Positions 18,066 through 26,727 of a DNA stretch of 64,000 bases are shown here, one piece after another (the stretch's first letter is position 1; the number at the start of each line of letters is the position of its first letter). The notes under the pieces were generated by a model. It did no database searches. It was not told the origin of the DNA and worked only from the letters and a program-made list of their open reading frames with translations. A program made the position numbers and the translations under genes. The stretch covers positions 2,542,001-2,606,000 of the forward strand of contig OZ240221.1 of NCBI GenBank assembly GCA_965197675.1, in the 5' to 3' direction. This stretch comes from G965197675 sp965197675. Lineage in GTDB: Bacteria > Chloroflexota > Dehalococcoidia > Plut-88900.

Positions 18066-18315
18066 TCCCCGACTACTTCTCCATCGGGGGAAGATATGTC
18101 TCCGCTCACCCTCAGCTTGTCGATGGGTGCCCTCACCCCCTATGCCGTCATTCCCCTGCCACCCTCTTTTCCGTCATTCTCGTGCTTGACACGGGAATCC
18201 AGGGGACCCAGTCCCCCATATACAAAAAACTGCTTGGGCGGGCGGGGGGGCCAAGGCGTTTGCCTTTCTGAGACAGACTATCAAGGGGCAGGGGGTTGGA
18301 GGTGCGGAATCTAGG
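18066..18315. repeat. Repeat island between the formyltransferase and NAD kinase genes
   Basis: No gene is supported. Modules seen: CTCAGCTTGTCGATGG (18111-18126); a hairpin with one mismatch, ATTCTCGTG-CTTGA-CACGGGAAT (18176-18198); TGCCTTTCTGAGACAGACTA (about 18261-18280); and TTGGAGGTGCGGAATCTAGG (18296-18315). The order is the same as in the islands at 34641-35792 (around IS copy B) and 43998-44131. Confidence 0.75.
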
Positions 18316-18369
18316 CTGAATAGCACCGTGTGTACTATGCGCAGACGTAAGCTGTATACTAGGCAAGCA

Positions 18370-19242
18370 ATGGCTGGCTCAGGAAAGGTTCAGAGCGGAG
18401 AGTTCAAGAAGATAGGTATTCTCCATCACTCCAAGCTTCCAGAGGCCAGGGCTTTAGCTCGACAGTTGGCCAAGAAGCTCCAAGGCCCCCAGGTTTCTGT
18501 GTGGACCTGTTCTTCCTCCGAAGAAGAAGAGGCCGCAATAAAGGCGATAGACTCAGATCTAATCCTCAGCGTAGGAGGTGATGGGACCATCCTGAGTGCA
18601 GTCAGGGTCACCCTCGACAAAGTCATTCCGATTCTCGGCGTCAACATGGGCAGGCTTGGATTCATGACCGAGTTGAGCGCGGAAGACGCTCTCCAGAAGA
18701 TGCCCTTTCTATTGTCCCAGTCCAGTTGGATGGATGATAGGTCTGTGCTGCAAGCCAAAGTAATTTTGAGTGGAGATCAAACCGAAACGTCAGCCCCACT
18801 GTATGCTTTGAACGACGTAGTCGTAGCTCGGGGAAGGGTAGCCAGGGTCATCCGAGTCGAGACCAGAATAGACAAAGACCTCTTCACCACGTATCGAGCC
18901 GATGGGGTGATCGTGGCCTCAGCAACCGGCAGCACCAGCTACTCCATGGCTGTCGGAGGGCCCATACTCTATCCTCAAAGCAAAGAAATAATCCTGATAC
19001 CGGTGGCTCCTCATTTGACCCTCAGAAACTCTCTGGTGCTTCCCCCCAGCGCAGAAGTTCAGCTGACCATTCATAGCGACCATCGACCTCTGCTAAGCGT
19101 GGACGGCCAGGTACATCGAGAGCTTCGAGATGGAGATCAGGTAATGATATCACTAAGCCCAAAGGTCACTCGGTTTCTTAGATTTCAACCGCCGGGACGT
19201 TTCTACTCCACCGTAACCCAACGTTTGACAAGAATGGAATGA
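18370..19242 (+). CDS. nadK: NAD kinase
   Basis: Phosphorylates NAD to NADP. About 290 residues. Visible signatures: GGDGTILSAVR (nucleotide-binding GGDG motif), NMGRLGFMTEL, the conserved ND pair in YALNDVVVARG, and ATGSTSYSMAVGGPI. It is preceded by the start ATG 18370; earlier in-frame ATGs at 18328 and 18337 add a basic leader that is not typical. TATACT at 18355-18360 lies only 10 nt upstream of ATG 18370, which would fit leaderless or near-leaderless transcription, but I see no good -35 box. The NUDIX gene follows after 6 bp, so the two probably form an operon for nicotinamide nucleotide metabolism. Confidence 0.92.
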   Translation: MAGSGKVQSGEFKKIGILHHSKLPEARALARQLAKKLQGPQVSVWTCSSSEEEEAAIKAIDSDLILSVGGDGTILSAVRVTLDKVIPILGVNMGRLGFMTELSAEDALQKMPFLLSQSSWMDDRSVLQAKVILSGDQTETSAPLYALNDVVVARGRVARVIRVETRIDKDLFTTYRADGVIVASATGSTSYSMAVGGPILYPQSKEIILIPVAPHLTLRNSLVLPPSAEVQLTIHSDHRPLLSVDGQVHRELRDGDQVMISLSPKVTRFLRFQPPGRFYSTVTQRLTRME

Positions 19243-19248
19243 AATTCT

Positions 19249-19794
19249 ATGGATCCTGAAAAGACGTTAACCACCGAGACCATTTTCAAGGGTGGATTGG
19301 TCAACCTTCGTGTGGACACCGTAGAGCTACCCGACGGAAAAATCACGCAGCGTGAGATCGTAGAGCACGCTGAGGTAGTTCACATCGTACCCGTGGACGT
19401 GAACGACAACGTGCTTCTGGTTAGCCAATACCGAAAAGCCACAGGGAAAGAATCATTGGAGGTGCCGGCAGGAGGCATCAATCCAGGCGAGACCCCCCTC
19501 AACGCAGCTCAGCGCGAGTTGAGAGAAGAGACAGGGTACATGGCTGAAAGTCTGCAGAAGATATCCTCCTTTTACTCCAGTCCGGGCTTCTGCACAGAGT
19601 TCAATCACATCTTTCTGGCCACCGACCTGACACATAATCCCCTAGAGGCCGAGGCTGATGAGAATATCCAATTATCTCCTATGAAAGTCGCCGAGTTAGC
19701 CTCCATTATCAGAGAAGGCAAAATCGCCGATGGAAAGAGTGTGGCAGGTCTTCTGCTTTACCTCATGTTCTACAGGGGAAATAGCGCGTACTAG
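19249..19794 (+). CDS. NUDIX hydrolase, ADP-ribose pyrophosphatase-like
   Basis: 181 residues. A complete Nudix box is present: GGINPGETPLNAAQRELREE followed by TGY, matching GX5EX7REUXEEXGU. The upstream VEVPAGGI-type segment (here SLEVPAGGI) and the downstream SSPGFCTEFNHIFLA are typical of ADP-ribose pyrophosphatases (NudF-like). It likely hydrolyses ADP-ribose to AMP and ribose-5-phosphate. Placement 6 bp after nadK links it to NAD(P) turnover. Confidence 0.9.
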   Translation: MDPEKTLTTETIFKGGLVNLRVDTVELPDGKITQREIVEHAEVVHIVPVDVNDNVLLVSQYRKATGKESLEVPAGGINPGETPLNAAQRELREETGYMAESLQKISSFYSSPGFCTEFNHIFLATDLTHNPLEAEADENIQLSPMKVAELASIIREGKIADGKSVAGLLLYLMFYRGNSAY

Positions 19795-20013
19795 CCCTAA
19801 ATAGCCTGAGCTCGTCCGGAATGACCTGTGGTCTTACGGCCACGTAGGGCGATGAAAACAGAGCACGTGGCCTCCTTCTCTTCCATTCTTGGTGAATCCT
19901 TCGGCTTTGCTCAGGGGCAGGCCCACGGCCTGCGGCCCGTCCCATCCTACGTAGGCGTCCTTGTCGTGTTGGATAGGGTATACTGGTGTAAACTCGTTTC
20001 GCAGGAGCAGTGT

Positions 20014-20704
20014 GTGACAGCCACTGTCAAGCGCATCGTGTGCCTAGCCAACTCACGCAAAATGAGCGGACGCTGCATCGCCGGTAAAGAGCTTCTGGCG
20101 GACAGACGTCCAAACCCATGGATCAGGCCCGTGAGCGACCGGCCAAACGAAGAGGTGTCGGAGTACGAACGGCAGTATCGGGACGGAAGCGACCCGCGCG
20201 GTCCTGGACGTTATTGACGTGCCGGTTCTAGGGGCCCGTCCCAGGGACTACCAGCGGGAGAACTGGCTGCTGAACCCGGACCGATACTGGGAGAGGGTTC
20301 GCCGCTTCACTCAGGATGACCTGTCATACTTCGCCGACCCGGAGGAACCGCTCTGGATAGATGGCTATAGCAGCGCCAACGGACTGAACGACAGAATTCC
20401 GCTCTCGCTCACAGGGTCTTTAGACAGCTCGCTGCAGATCATCAAGGTTGACCGGCTGGAGTTGTCCGTGTTTCTCTACTATTCCAGGCGGGGGGTGCAG
20501 GGGCGTTTCCGTCACGCTCATACAGACTACTCGCTTCAGATTACCGGCCCCGTATATAAGCGCCGATATCTGCAACTGGACGATGACTACTACCTAGTTG
20601 GCGAAAAGTATCTTACCATCAGCCTTGGCGAGCCATACAAAGGCTACAGCTACAAGCTAAGCGCCGCCGTCATTGAGCCAAACGCGGAACGGAGCTTAGA
20701 GTGA
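20014..20704 (+). pseudogene. Dual OB-domain-like protein, reading frame shifted once
   Basis: The first part, from GTG 20014 with GCAGGAGCAG upstream, reads VTATVKRIVCLANSRKMSGR, then CIAGKELL and NPWIRPVS. It runs to a stop at 20215-20217. The rest continues in another frame as AVLDVIDVPVLGARPRDYQR and ends at 20704. Together they match the plan of 'dual OB-domain' proteins: start motif KRIV-LANS, WIRPVS, and a second half with strands and YLTISLGEPYKGY. One extra base or two missing bases near 20193-20200 (GACCCGCGCGGTCC) would explain it. It could be a true pseudogene, an assembly error or programmed frameshifting. It overlaps the first DUF488 gene by 4 bp. Confidence 0.7.
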
Positions 20705-21345
20705 GTGAAACGCAATATCCGGTATACACCATCGGGCACTCCAACCACTCACCGGAAGCGTTCCTAGCGCTTTTGCGAAAGTACGGCATCGAAGAAGTGA
20801 TCGATGTTCGCTCGTCTCCTCACAGCCGGTATGCTCCCCATTTCAACTACGACGCTCTGAGCATGACCCGGGACAGAGCCGGAATCGCCTATAAGTTCCT
20901 GGGCAGGGAGGTCGGCGGCAGACCGGCCGACCGCTCGTGCTATGACGCCGATGGACGCGTTCTGTATGACCGTCTGGCCAACACGGACTCGTTCCAGGAT
21001 GGCATCAGCTACGTAATGCGCCATGCCGACGAATGCCGCACGGCGCTTATGTGCAGCGAGAAGAACCCTCTGGACTGCCATCGCGCACTGCTCATCGCCA
21101 GGACGCTCGCGGACTGCGGCATAGCCGTCGAGCACATCCTCGCCGACGGGGGGCTGGAGACCCACACCTCCGCAATGAACCGGCTGATGGACGACCTCAA
21201 GCTGCCTCGTAACGGCGACCTGTTCCGTTCTCGCGATGAGGTGATCGCCGATGCGCTAACCCGTCAAGCCAAGCGGGTGGCGTACGTTGGCGGGAGCTCG
21301 CCCTATGCCACAAGTGACGCCGGCGATTGGGAGCAAGCTCCGTGA
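20701..21345 (+). CDS. DUF488-family protein, first copy
   Basis: 214 residues, GTG start overlapping the preceding stop (GTGA). It has the DUF488 hallmarks: YTIGHSNHSPEAFLALLRKY, then IDVRSSPHSRYAPHFN, FLGREVGGRP and the Cys/His motif CSEKNPLDCHRALLIARTL. The biochemical function of DUF488 is not established as far as I know; the conserved Cys and His suggest a catalytic or metal site. Co-transcribed with a dual OB protein before it and a second DUF488 after it. Confidence 0.85.
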   Translation: MSETQYPVYTIGHSNHSPEAFLALLRKYGIEEVIDVRSSPHSRYAPHFNYDALSMTRDRAGIAYKFLGREVGGRPADRSCYDADGRVLYDRLANTDSFQDGISYVMRHADECRTALMCSEKNPLDCHRALLIARTLADCGIAVEHILADGGLETHTSAMNRLMDDLKLPRNGDLFRSRDEVIADALTRQAKRVAYVGGSSPYATSDAGDWEQAP

Positions 21346-21779
21346 AGATATACACCATCGGTTTTACGAAGAAGTCCGCCTCAGACTTCTTCGAGTTGTT
21401 GATGGGATCAGGCGCGAAGCGTCTGATAGACGTCCGGCTGAACAACGTCTCGCAGCTGGCGGGCTTTGCCAAGAAAGACGACCTAGAGTACCTGCTGAAC
21501 AAGATCTGCGGCATAGAGTACGTACACCTGCCAGAGCTCGCTCCCACCAAGGAGATGCTGAACGACTACCGGAAGGAGCATCACGACTGGGATACCTACC
21601 AAAGCCAGTTCCTTGCCCTGATAGACGAGCGGCGCATCGAGAAGCTGGAGATGAGAGAGACGGTCGCCAATGGGTGCCTGCTGTGCAGCGAGGAAAAGCC
21701 GGAGCACTGCCACCGCCGGCTGGTTGCCGAGTACCTCCAGCGACATTGGGGAGACGTGGAGATCGTACACCTAGGCTAA
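21342..21779 (+). CDS. DUF488-family protein, second copy
   Basis: 145 residues from GTG 21342, which overlaps the previous stop by 4 bp (GTGA); an upstream TTG at 21327 is possible but less likely. It begins KIYTIGFTKKSASDFFELL, has IDVRLNNVSQLAGFAKKDDL and the shared motif CSEEKPEHCHRRLVAEYL. Shorter and clearly diverged from the first copy, so not a recent tandem duplicate. The pair may act as a heteromer with the upstream OB-domain protein. Confidence 0.85.
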   Translation: MKIYTIGFTKKSASDFFELLMGSGAKRLIDVRLNNVSQLAGFAKKDDLEYLLNKICGIEYVHLPELAPTKEMLNDYRKEHHDWDTYQSQFLALIDERRIEKLEMRETVANGCLLCSEEKPEHCHRRLVAEYLQRHWGDVEIVHLG

Positions 21780-21982
21780 CGTATTTACGACGTGCGTATT
21801 GCCTCAAAAGTAACGGTTACCTATCTACAGCAGGCAGGTGCGTTACACGCTCACCCTTGTATCTTGGAAAAGAGGCGTGAGCGGATAAACACCCCCCGAT
21901 CGTGGTGAGCAGTCTTACTTCCAGTTCCAGTGTGGGTGGGTCCAGCCCCATTTGCCTTTCTGAGACAGGCTCTTACACAGCC

Positions 21983-22017
21983 TTGTCAATGAGCTAGTGA
22001 ATTGATACACTAGCTCA
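21983..22017 (+). promoter_or_regulatory. Putative sdhA promoter with palindromic operator
   Basis: TTGTCA (21983-21988) and TACACT (22006-22011) are separated by 17 bp. A perfect 10-bp inverted repeat, TGAGCTAGTG (21990-21999) and CACTAGCTCA (22008-22017) with an 8-bp centre, lies across the spacer and the -10 box. A regulator bound here would compete with RNA polymerase. The start codon is 31 bp beyond. Seen directly; regulation inferred. Confidence 0.55.
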
Positions 22018-22048
22018 GGTCGTTTCCCGGTACAGTTAGAGGGCTTTC

Positions 22049-23746
22049 TTGTTCCAACACGATGTCTTTGTAATAGGTGCTGGCCTCGCCGGAATGCGAG
22101 CAGCCCTTGAGGCGCACCGCAAAGGCGTTGACGTAGCCGTTATCTCCAAGGTCCACCCGGTGCGGAGCCACTCCAACGCCGCTCAAGGCGGCATCAACGC
22201 CGCCATGCCTGAAGAGGGCAAGGAGGACACCTGGGAGTCCCACGCCTTCGATACCGTAAAGGGCAGCGACTACCTGGGTGATCAAGACGCCATAGAGATC
22301 ATGGCTGCGGAAGCCCCCAACGATATCATCGAGCTGGAGCACATGGGAGTCATCTTCAACAGGGATGACCGGGGCCGTCTGGGCACTAGGGCGTTCGGAG
22401 GGGCGAGCCACGCCCGCACCTTCTTCGTAGCGGACATCACCGGCCAAGCCATCCTTCACGTCATGTACGAGCAGATGCTCAAGGCCGGCATCCAGATCTA
22501 CGAGGAGTGGTTCGTGACCTCCCTCATAATGGACGAAGGTGTATGCAAGGGAGCCGTCGCAATAGACATGCGTTCCGGCCAGGTGCACCCTATTCAGGCC
22601 AAGGCAGTGATAATAGCCGCTGGGGGTATCGGCAGAGTGTACGAGCCCAGCACCAATGCCCTCATCTGCACCGGCGATGGCATAAGTCTGGCCTACCGTG
22701 CTGGCGCCCCGTTGATGGACATGGAAATGGTCCAGTACCATCCCACTACCCTACCCTCCAACGGCGCTCTACTTTCCGAGGCTGCTCGTGGAGAAGGTGC
22801 CTACCTGATAAACTCAGAAGGCGAAAGGTTTATGGGCAACCCCAGGAACCCCTACTACGCTCCCAACAAAATGGAGTTGGCATCTCGGGATGTAGTCTCC
22901 CGGGCTGAGAGCGTTGAGATTGACCAAGGACGAGGTGTAGGCGGGGCCATACTGCTAGACTGTCGCCACCTTGGCCGAGAGAAGATTATGGAGCGCCTAT
23001 CCCAGGTCAACGAGCTCGCCCTCCAATTCGCCAACGTAAACATCGTTGAAGAGCCGGTACCCATCGTTCCGGGTATGCACTATCAAATGGGAGGTATCAA
23101 GACCGACGTTGAGGGCAGGACCAGTATAGAAGGCCTCTACGCCGCCGGCGAGTGCGCTTGCATAAGTCTCCATGGAGGCAATCGGTTGGGCGCCAACTCC
23201 CTACTGGAGACCGTAGTTTTCGGCCGTCGTTCCGGTGTGGCCGCCTCCGAGTATGCCAAGTCTATAGATAGCTTGAAGCTATCGGAGAAAGTCGCCTCCG
23301 CGGATGAGGAGAGAATCAACGCTATCTTAACCCAGGACAACGACGGAGAGCTCCCAGCCCAGATGAGGCTGGAGTTGGGACGGATGATGCACCAGAATGT
23401 AGGCGTCTTCCGCAACGAAGAAGGACTGACCGAAGCCAGACGCAAACTCGTCGAGCTAAAAGAGCGCTATACTAAAGTTGCAGCCCAAGACAAAGGACGA
23501 GTGTTCAATACCAATCTGCTCTTCATCCTGGAGCTGGGATTCATGTTGGATTGTGCCGAATCCATAGTAGTTAGTGCCCTGGAGCGTAAGGAGAGCCGCG
23601 GCGCCCATACCAGGCTCGACTTCCCCAACAGGGACGACGACAACTGGCTCAAGCACGTGCTGGTCTACCACCAGCCCGATGAGCCCCGCATTGATTACAT
23701 CCCCGTGACCATCACCCGATGGAAGCCTGAAGTGAGGACTTACTGA
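22049..23746 (+). CDS. sdhA: Succinate dehydrogenase/fumarate reductase flavoprotein subunit
   Basis: 565 residues, TTG start preceded by AGAGGG. FAD-binding N-terminus DVFVIGAGLAGMRAALEA, covalent-flavin-type motif VRSHSNAAQGGINAA (conserved His), active-site region HPTTLPSNGALLSEAARGEG, and GGNRLGANSLLETVVFGRR. It oxidises succinate or reduces fumarate on the membrane side. First gene of a three-gene operon with overlapping reading frames. Confidence 0.93.
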   Translation: MFQHDVFVIGAGLAGMRAALEAHRKGVDVAVISKVHPVRSHSNAAQGGINAAMPEEGKEDTWESHAFDTVKGSDYLGDQDAIEIMAAEAPNDIIELEHMGVIFNRDDRGRLGTRAFGGASHARTFFVADITGQAILHVMYEQMLKAGIQIYEEWFVTSLIMDEGVCKGAVAIDMRSGQVHPIQAKAVIIAAGGIGRVYEPSTNALICTGDGISLAYRAGAPLMDMEMVQYHPTTLPSNGALLSEAARGEGAYLINSEGERFMGNPRNPYYAPNKMELASRDVVSRAESVEIDQGRGVGGAILLDCRHLGREKIMERLSQVNELALQFANVNIVEEPVPIVPGMHYQMGGIKTDVEGRTSIEGLYAAGECACISLHGGNRLGANSLLETVVFGRRSGVAASEYAKSIDSLKLSEKVASADEERINAILTQDNDGELPAQMRLELGRMMHQNVGVFRNEEGLTEARRKLVELKERYTKVAAQDKGRVFNTNLLFILELGFMLDCAESIVVSALERKESRGAHTRLDFPNRDDDNWLKHVLVYHQPDEPRIDYIPVTITRWKPEVRTY

Positions 23747-24696
23747 TGAAAGCCAAGCTGAAAGTGCGGCGGTACGACCCTGAATCGGATAAGGGCCCCT
23801 ACTATCAGGACTTCCACATAGAGGTAGAACCTCACGAGTCGGTACTGGACGCCCTGATTCGCATTCGGGAGTATGAGGATGGCTCCCTTGCTCTACGCTG
23901 CTCATGCCGAAGCGCCATATGCGGCTCCTGTACCATGCGAGTCAACGGCCACGCTGGCCTGGCCTGCTTTACCAAGATATCCGATGTTATCAGCAAAGAT
24001 GCAGAAATCCGTGTGGAGCCTGCAGGCAACGCACCTATCATCAAGGACTTGGTCATAGATGCCAAACCATTCTGGGACCGGATTGTAGGTGTCACTCCCT
24101 GGCTCCTGCCCGAAGGAACACCTCCTGAGCACGAATACGTCGTGCCTAACTCGGCGATGGTGGGACTCAACCAGGTTATGGGCTGCATAATGTGCGGCGC
24201 CTGCGTCTCCGACTGTACCGTGTTGGAGGTGGACAAGCGATTTCTAGGGCCTGCTGCCCTCGCCAAGGCTCTCCGTTTCGTGGAAGACCCCAGGGACGAT
24301 TCCGACAAGCAGCGATTGAAAGACCTCACAAAAGTGGGCGGCATTTGGGACTGCACCCACTGCTTCGAGTGTGTTCAGGTGTGTCCCAAAGACGTGGCGC
24401 CCATGGAGCAGATATTGAAGCTACGTCGACAGGCTGTGGAGGCCGGCCATACCGATCACAACGGAGTGCGCCACAGTGATTCCTTCGCCAAGTCGGTGGA
24501 GCATAGCGGCTGGCTGGACGAGACCAAGCTCGCTGTAGAGTCCTATGGACTTTTGAATATCGGTGCCCAGCTCAGCCAGCTACCTACAGGTCTGCGAGCA
24601 TTGAAGGCTGGTAAGCTGCCTCCCCTCATCCACAAGAAACGCCCCAGCGCCAAGCAGGTCAAACGGATATTCAAAAAGCTGGAAAAGAAGATATGA
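23746..24696 (+). CDS. sdhB: Succinate dehydrogenase/fumarate reductase iron-sulfur subunit
   Basis: 316 residues, longer than the usual ~240. [2Fe-2S] ligands CRSAICGSCTMRVNGHAGLAC; then CIMCGACVSDCTV and CTHCFECVQVCPKD for the other clusters. The ~75-residue C-terminal extension (from about residue 240) contains a basic tail ending KQVKRIFKKLEKKI. Overlaps sdhA by one base and the next gene by 4 bp (ATGA). Confidence 0.92.
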   Translation: MKAKLKVRRYDPESDKGPYYQDFHIEVEPHESVLDALIRIREYEDGSLALRCSCRSAICGSCTMRVNGHAGLACFTKISDVISKDAEIRVEPAGNAPIIKDLVIDAKPFWDRIVGVTPWLLPEGTPPEHEYVVPNSAMVGLNQVMGCIMCGACVSDCTVLEVDKRFLGPAALAKALRFVEDPRDDSDKQRLKDLTKVGGIWDCTHCFECVQVCPKDVAPMEQILKLRRQAVEAGHTDHNGVRHSDSFAKSVEHSGWLDETKLAVESYGLLNIGAQLSQLPTGLRALKAGKLPPLIHKKRPSAKQVKRIFKKLEKKI

Positions 24697-25571
24697 AATT
24701 CGCATGGTATCCAGGATGCGTCTCCCAAGGCGGCTGTCCCGAGCTATTCACAGCTACTCTGGCCATCGCAGATAGACTGGGCCTCCAGCTGCTCCATCTG
24801 AAGGAAGCCGCATGCACCGGCGCCGGCGTCCTCAGCGAGCGAAACCCCGAGTTGGCTGATACCCTCAACGCCAGAACCTTCGCTATGGCCGAGACGTTGG
24901 ATCTCCCCATCATGACCATCTGCAGCACCTGTCAAGGTGTAATGAGTGCCGCGAACGCCAAGCTAACCTCCGATCCCGAGTATCTGAAAAAGATCAATCA
25001 GACCCTCTCCGAGGAGGGTCTCGAGTACAAGGGCACCACCAGAATTACCCACCTTCTGTGGGTCATAGTGGAGGACCTGGGCTTGGAGAAGCTCAAAAGC
25101 CTGGTTAAACGCCCTCTGAACGGCGTCCGTATCGCTCCCTTCTACGGATGCTATATCCTGCGTCCCACCAACATACTCGGCTACGGAGACCATCCAGAGA
25201 GGGATACCTACCTGGAGCAGATCACCTCGGCACTAGGTGGAATAGCGGTGGACTTCAGCGGAAAGACCAAGTGCTGCGGCTTTCCCATCCTTACCATGAA
25301 TGAGAAAGCGTCTCTAGGTATGGCCGGCGACCACCTTCTGGAAGCGAAAAAGGAGGGCGCAGATGTCATGGTCACCCCATGCCCACTGTGTCACCTCAAT
25401 CTGGACGGGGGTCAGCCCAGGGCAGCCAAGCAAAAGAAAGTTCAGATCGGCCTGCCCATAGTTCACCTGCCCCAGTTACTAGGCTTAGCCATGGACATAG
25501 ACCCCAAGGCCTTGGGACTAAACCATCACTTCGTCTCCACCAAAAGCTTCCTCGCCAAAGTTCCAGCCTAG
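24693..25571 (+). CDS. HdrB-like (CCG-domain) third subunit of the succinate dehydrogenase
   Basis: 292 residues with two CCG-type cysteine-rich domains as in heterodisulfide reductase subunit B and SdhE-type anchors. Domain 1: WYPGCVSQGG, ACTGAG (only one Cys where CC is usual) and CSTCQGV. Domain 2: PFYGCYILRP, KCCGFPI and CPLCHLNLD. These bind unusual [4Fe-4S] clusters in known members. No cytochrome b membrane subunits follow, so this looks like the non-classical type of complex II. Electron acceptor is unknown from sequence. Confidence 0.88.
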   Translation: MKFAWYPGCVSQGGCPELFTATLAIADRLGLQLLHLKEAACTGAGVLSERNPELADTLNARTFAMAETLDLPIMTICSTCQGVMSAANAKLTSDPEYLKKINQTLSEEGLEYKGTTRITHLLWVIVEDLGLEKLKSLVKRPLNGVRIAPFYGCYILRPTNILGYGDHPERDTYLEQITSALGGIAVDFSGKTKCCGFPILTMNEKASLGMAGDHLLEAKKEGADVMVTPCPLCHLNLDGGQPRAAKQKKVQIGLPIVHLPQLLGLAMDIDPKALGLNHHFVSTKSFLAKVPA

Positions 25572-25614
25572 CCCAGATCATTCGCCTACCAAGATATCCC
25601 CTGTCACCCTCACC

Positions 25615-25660
25615 CCCTACCCCCCGTCATTTCCCTGCTTGACGCGGGAATCCGGCGCGA
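25615..25660. repeat. Repeat module after the sdh operon
   Basis: An imperfect member of the main palindrome family (GTCATTTCCCTGCTTGACGC, then GGGAATCC). It lies past the operon stop, so it may serve as a transcription-end hairpin. Confidence 0.55.
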
Positions 25661-25670
25661 GTGCAGGCAA

Positions 25671-25699
25671 TTGACACCTCACGAGCGTCACGGTACGAT
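25671..25699 (+). promoter_or_regulatory. Putative promoter of the adenosine-kinase-like gene
   Basis: Consensus TTGACA (25671-25676), 17-bp spacer, TACGAT (25694-25699). The start codon is at 25793, leaving a leader of roughly 87 nt. Confidence 0.65.
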
Positions 25700-25792
25700 T
25701 ATGGCTCCAATAGTGAACCTCTAGTCATTAGCGACTGCCCAAGAAGTCAAATCTGGTAGCCAGAACACCCTCGAAGATACTCAGATTCCTTC

Positions 25793-26725
25793 GTGAAAAT
25801 ATACATCTCGGGCTCCCTGGCCTACGACCGAATAATGGACTTCCCCGGCCTTTTCTCCGACCATATCATGCCGGATAAAGTCCACATCCTGAACGTCAGC
25901 TTTACAGTCAACGGGTTGGTTGAGAGGCTAGGGGGCACTGCCGGTAACATAGCCTACGCTCTGTCCCTGCTCAGGGAAAAGCCCACCATAATGGCCACCA
26001 TCGGCAGGGACCACCAGAGCTATTTTCACTGGTTGGATGATCACCACATTCCCAGAGGTAGTATCCGCATCATTGAAGAGGAGTTCACAGCCAGCGCCCA
26101 CATCATCACCGACAGAGCCGATAATCAGATCACCGGTTTCAACCCGGGCGCCATGAAACATCCCTCCTTGTTCCAGTTGGAACAGGCAGATCCCAGGGAC
26201 AGCATCGCCATCATTTCCCCAAGCAGCCTGGAGGACATGACGGTTTACAGCGACACTTGTCGATCAACGGGAATCAAATTCATCTTCGATCCGGGACAGT
26301 CTCTACCCATGTGGAAGGGGGGAGATTTGACCCGATCCATCTCAGGCGCACACATCCTCATCTCCAACGACTACGAGCTGCAGATGATTATGAATCTAAC
26401 CGCACTGAACAAGCAGCAGCTTCTCGACAAAGTCGATGTCATCATCACCACCAAGGGCGAGAACGGCTCCGTTATAGCTGCCTCAGGGGCCGATGTCCCT
26501 ATTCCCTCCATCCCTAGGCCTGACACACTGGTTGACCCCACGGGAGCTGGAGACGCCTATCGTGGAGGTTTGATCAAAGGACTGATCAACGGGAAGGGAC
26601 TGGAAGAGAGCGCCATTCTGGGAACAGTGTGTTCCTCCTTCTCCATAGAGCACCAGGGAACACAAGAGTACAGCTTTACCAAGGGTGAGTTTGACGCCCG
26701 ACTACGCGAGCACTTTGGTGAGTGA
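25793..26725 (+). CDS. PfkB-family carbohydrate kinase, adenosine-kinase-like
   Basis: 310 residues, GTG start. The ribokinase-fold plan is clear: SGSLAYDRIMDFPG at the N-terminus, ERLGGTAGNIAYALSLL, and the catalytic signature DPTGAGDAYRGGLIKGL (anion hole and catalytic Asp). The layout, including GFNPGAMKHPS and SNDYELQMI, resembles the mycobacterial adenosine kinase branch rather than ribokinase. Adenosine or another nucleoside/sugar is the likely substrate. Convergent with the mdh gene, with 2 bp between the stops. Confidence 0.85.
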   Translation: MKIYISGSLAYDRIMDFPGLFSDHIMPDKVHILNVSFTVNGLVERLGGTAGNIAYALSLLREKPTIMATIGRDHQSYFHWLDDHHIPRGSIRIIEEEFTASAHIITDRADNQITGFNPGAMKHPSLFQLEQADPRDSIAIISPSSLEDMTVYSDTCRSTGIKFIFDPGQSLPMWKGGDLTRSISGAHILISNDYELQMIMNLTALNKQQLLDKVDVIITTKGENGSVIAASGADVPIPSIPRPDTLVDPTGAGDAYRGGLIKGLINGKGLEESAILGTVCSSFSIEHQGTQEYSFTKGEFDARLREHFGE

Positions 26726-26727
26726 AT

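Noticed and set aside
20014..20704. Two separate genes instead of one shifted gene
   Set aside because: The two parts together give one continuous family pattern, and the second part alone would start mid-domain without a ribosome site.
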